From NCBI GenBank assembly GCA_964627305.1, contig CAZVHP010000001.1, positions 186,001 through 250,000 on the forward strand: DNA of 64,000 nt, in the 5' to 3' direction. Made by a program: the position numbers and the translations under genes. Positions 63,038-64,000 of the stretch are shown here, in pieces. This DNA comes from WJKG01 sp964627305. Its GTDB lineage: Bacteria; Zixibacteria; MSB-5A5; GN15; FEB-12. Numbering within the stretch: the first letter of the stretch is position 1; each line of letters starts with the position of its first letter. The notes beneath the pieces were generated by a model. That model was not told where the DNA came from. It searched no databases and worked only from the letters and a program-made list of their open reading frames with translations.

Positions 63038-64000
63038 ATGCTCAGTCTTAAGAACGTGACCTACCGCTATCGTGCCGATCTGCCTCCGGTGCTTGACGAT
63101 CTCAGCCTGGAGGTCGCCTCGGGCGAGCAGGTATGTGTGATGGGAGCCAATGGCTCCGGGAAGTCCACTCTGGCACGCCTGATGGCCTCGCTGGCCGAGC
63201 CTGATTCGGGCACTGTCACTGTCGACACTCCCAATTCCGGCAGTATGGCTGTCGGCATGCTCTTCCAAAACCCGGACAACCAGATGGTGGCTGTTACCGT
63301 CGACAAGGAGATCGCATTCGCGCTGGAGAATCTGGGTATACCGCCCGAGCAGATCGAGCAACGCCTCAGCGATGTCCTCAGGCGGTTCGACATCGAGCAC
63401 CTGCGCCGTCGGTTGACCTCCGAACTCTCCGGCGGTGAGAAGCAGCGGGTTGCCCTGGCGGCCCTCATGGTTTCTGATCCGGCGGCACTGGTACTGGACG
63501 AACCCGATTCGTTCCTCGACGAGGCCGGTCGCCGGCTGCTGTCTGAGCAACTTGATGCCATTCACCGACGGAACCCGCGCGCCTGCGTCATACGTATCAC
63601 GCAGTACCCGCACGTGGCGCGCTCGTATCCTCGGCTCGTCATGCTGGAACACGGACGTATTCTCGCTGATGGTGATCCCGTTGAAATTCTGACCGACGAA
63701 TCACTCTGTCAGCGCGCTGGGCTTGTCTTCAGTCCCAATCGCTATGCGGCAAAGGAGTGCACAACAGCGGCGCTTGCGCAAACGAACGGCCACAGCAGTA
63801 TCGCGCGAGTAGTGTGTGAGAGGGTCACGTTCGCCTATCTGCCGGACCAGCCGGTTCTCAAGGGTCTCAATCTTGAGCTTCGCAGTGGCGAAACCCTGGG
63901 AGTCGTCGGCCCCTCCGGTTCTGGCAAGAGCACTCTTGGTTTGCTATTGTGCGGACTGAATCAGCCGGATTCGGGCGGTATCCGCTTTCTCGGCGGTGAC
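63038..64000 (+). CDS. Fused two-ATPase energy-coupling factor transporter protein (partial)
   Basis: Runs off the window end; 321 codons visible with no stop. Starts at ATG 63038. Two ABC ATPase domains in one chain: the first with Walker A GANGSGKST (36-44), signature LSGGEKQRVAL (130-140) and Walker B LVLDEPDS; the second begins near residue 265 with Walker A GPSGSGKST (291-299). EcfA1-EcfA2-type fusions like this (ykoD/cbiO-like) power uptake of vitamins or Co/Ni through an EcfT partner. The substrate-binding and EcfT genes would lie past the window edge. Confidence 0.85.
   Translation, partial: MLSLKNVTYRYRADLPPVLDDLSLEVASGEQVCVMGANGSGKSTLARLMASLAEPDSGTVTVDTPNSGSMAVGMLFQNPDNQMVAVTVDKEIAFALENLGIPPEQIEQRLSDVLRRFDIEHLRRRLTSELSGGEKQRVALAALMVSDPAALVLDEPDSFLDEAGRRLLSEQLDAIHRRNPRACVIRITQYPHVARSYPRLVMLEHGRILADGDPVEILTDESLCQRAGLVFSPNRYAAKECTTAALAQTNGHSSIARVVCERVTFAYLPDQPVLKGLNLELRSGETLGVVGPSGSGKSTLGLLLCGLNQPDSGGIRFLGGD

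Noticed and set aside
1..64000. Mobile elements, prophage, defence islands, CRISPR arrays
   Set aside because: No transposase, integrase, phage structural gene, restriction, toxin-antitoxin or Cas motif was seen, and base composition is even throughout.

Overview
The window is a contiguous 64-kb stretch of a GC-rich bacterial chromosome with dense gene packing, four-base and one-base gene overlaps, and mostly housekeeping content. The heptose pathway genes (rfaE1, rfaE2), a TonB-dependent receptor and a PorV-like barrel point to a diderm (Gram-negative-type) cell. FlgD-like C-terminal sorting domains containing the YPNPFNP motif, type I dockerin-like repeats, a class II (B12-dependent) ribonucleotide reductase and a large Alu-containing SRP RNA together suggest a lineage of the Fibrobacteres-Chlorobi-Bacteroidetes superphylum, most like candidate phyla such as Zixibacteria. 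Strong Shine-Dalgarno sites and TTGACA/TATAAT-type promoters argue against Bacteroidetes proper. This placement is an inference from gene architecture, not from a marker tree.

Layout. 1-4.4 kb: end of a polysaccharide deacetylase gene, nrdJ, a roadblock-like orphan and acpS. 4.4-9.2 kb (minus strand): a translationally coupled signalling operon made of an orphan periplasmic binding protein, a membrane histidine kinase, a single-domain receiver and a receiver-GAF-kinase. 9.5-16 kb: divergent outer-membrane unit of TonB-dependent receptor, large secreted protein with sorting domain, and PorV-like barrel, closed by a terminator. 16-20 kb: HExxH metallopeptidase, rmuC, sthA. 20.3-25 kb (minus): dnaX-ybaB-recR plus a polytopic TPR protein; dnaX carries an A9 slippery tract that fits programmed production of a gamma form. 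25-26.3 kb: small barrel protein, tRNA-Ala(CGC), large SRP RNA. 26.5-31.8 kb: two large secreted proteins, a dockerin-bearing subtilase and a 14-repeat propeller protein. 32-33.5 kb: GNAT (apparent AUU start), zinc ribbon, EIIA. 33.7-40.5 kb: aspS-phoH-pgpH-ybeY-corC operon. 40.6-46.5 kb (minus): receiver protein and a 1755-residue kinase with about ten PAS domains. 46.6-49 kb (minus): DUF3467 protein, GH57 glucan branching enzyme, zinc ribbon. 49.1-52.4 kb: rfaE1-rfaE2-TPR-aminopeptidase. 52.5-58.4 kb: accB, pilT, (minus) Ig-like lipoprotein, accC, gcvH. 58.4-63 kb: gcvPA, two tandem zinc-ribbon/DUF2007 proteins, thioredoxin-like lipoprotein, gcvPB. 63-64 kb: a fused two-ATPase ECF-type transporter gene running off the edge.

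Working together: core DNA replication and repair (dnaX, recR, ybaB, rmuC, nrdJ), lipid synthesis (acpS, accB, accC), one-carbon metabolism (glycine cleavage with split P-protein), ribosome maturation (ybeY, phoH) and outer envelope biogenesis are interleaved with two elaborate sensory systems and a set of secreted surface proteins. No mobile elements, prophage, CRISPR array or recent-transfer signature was seen.
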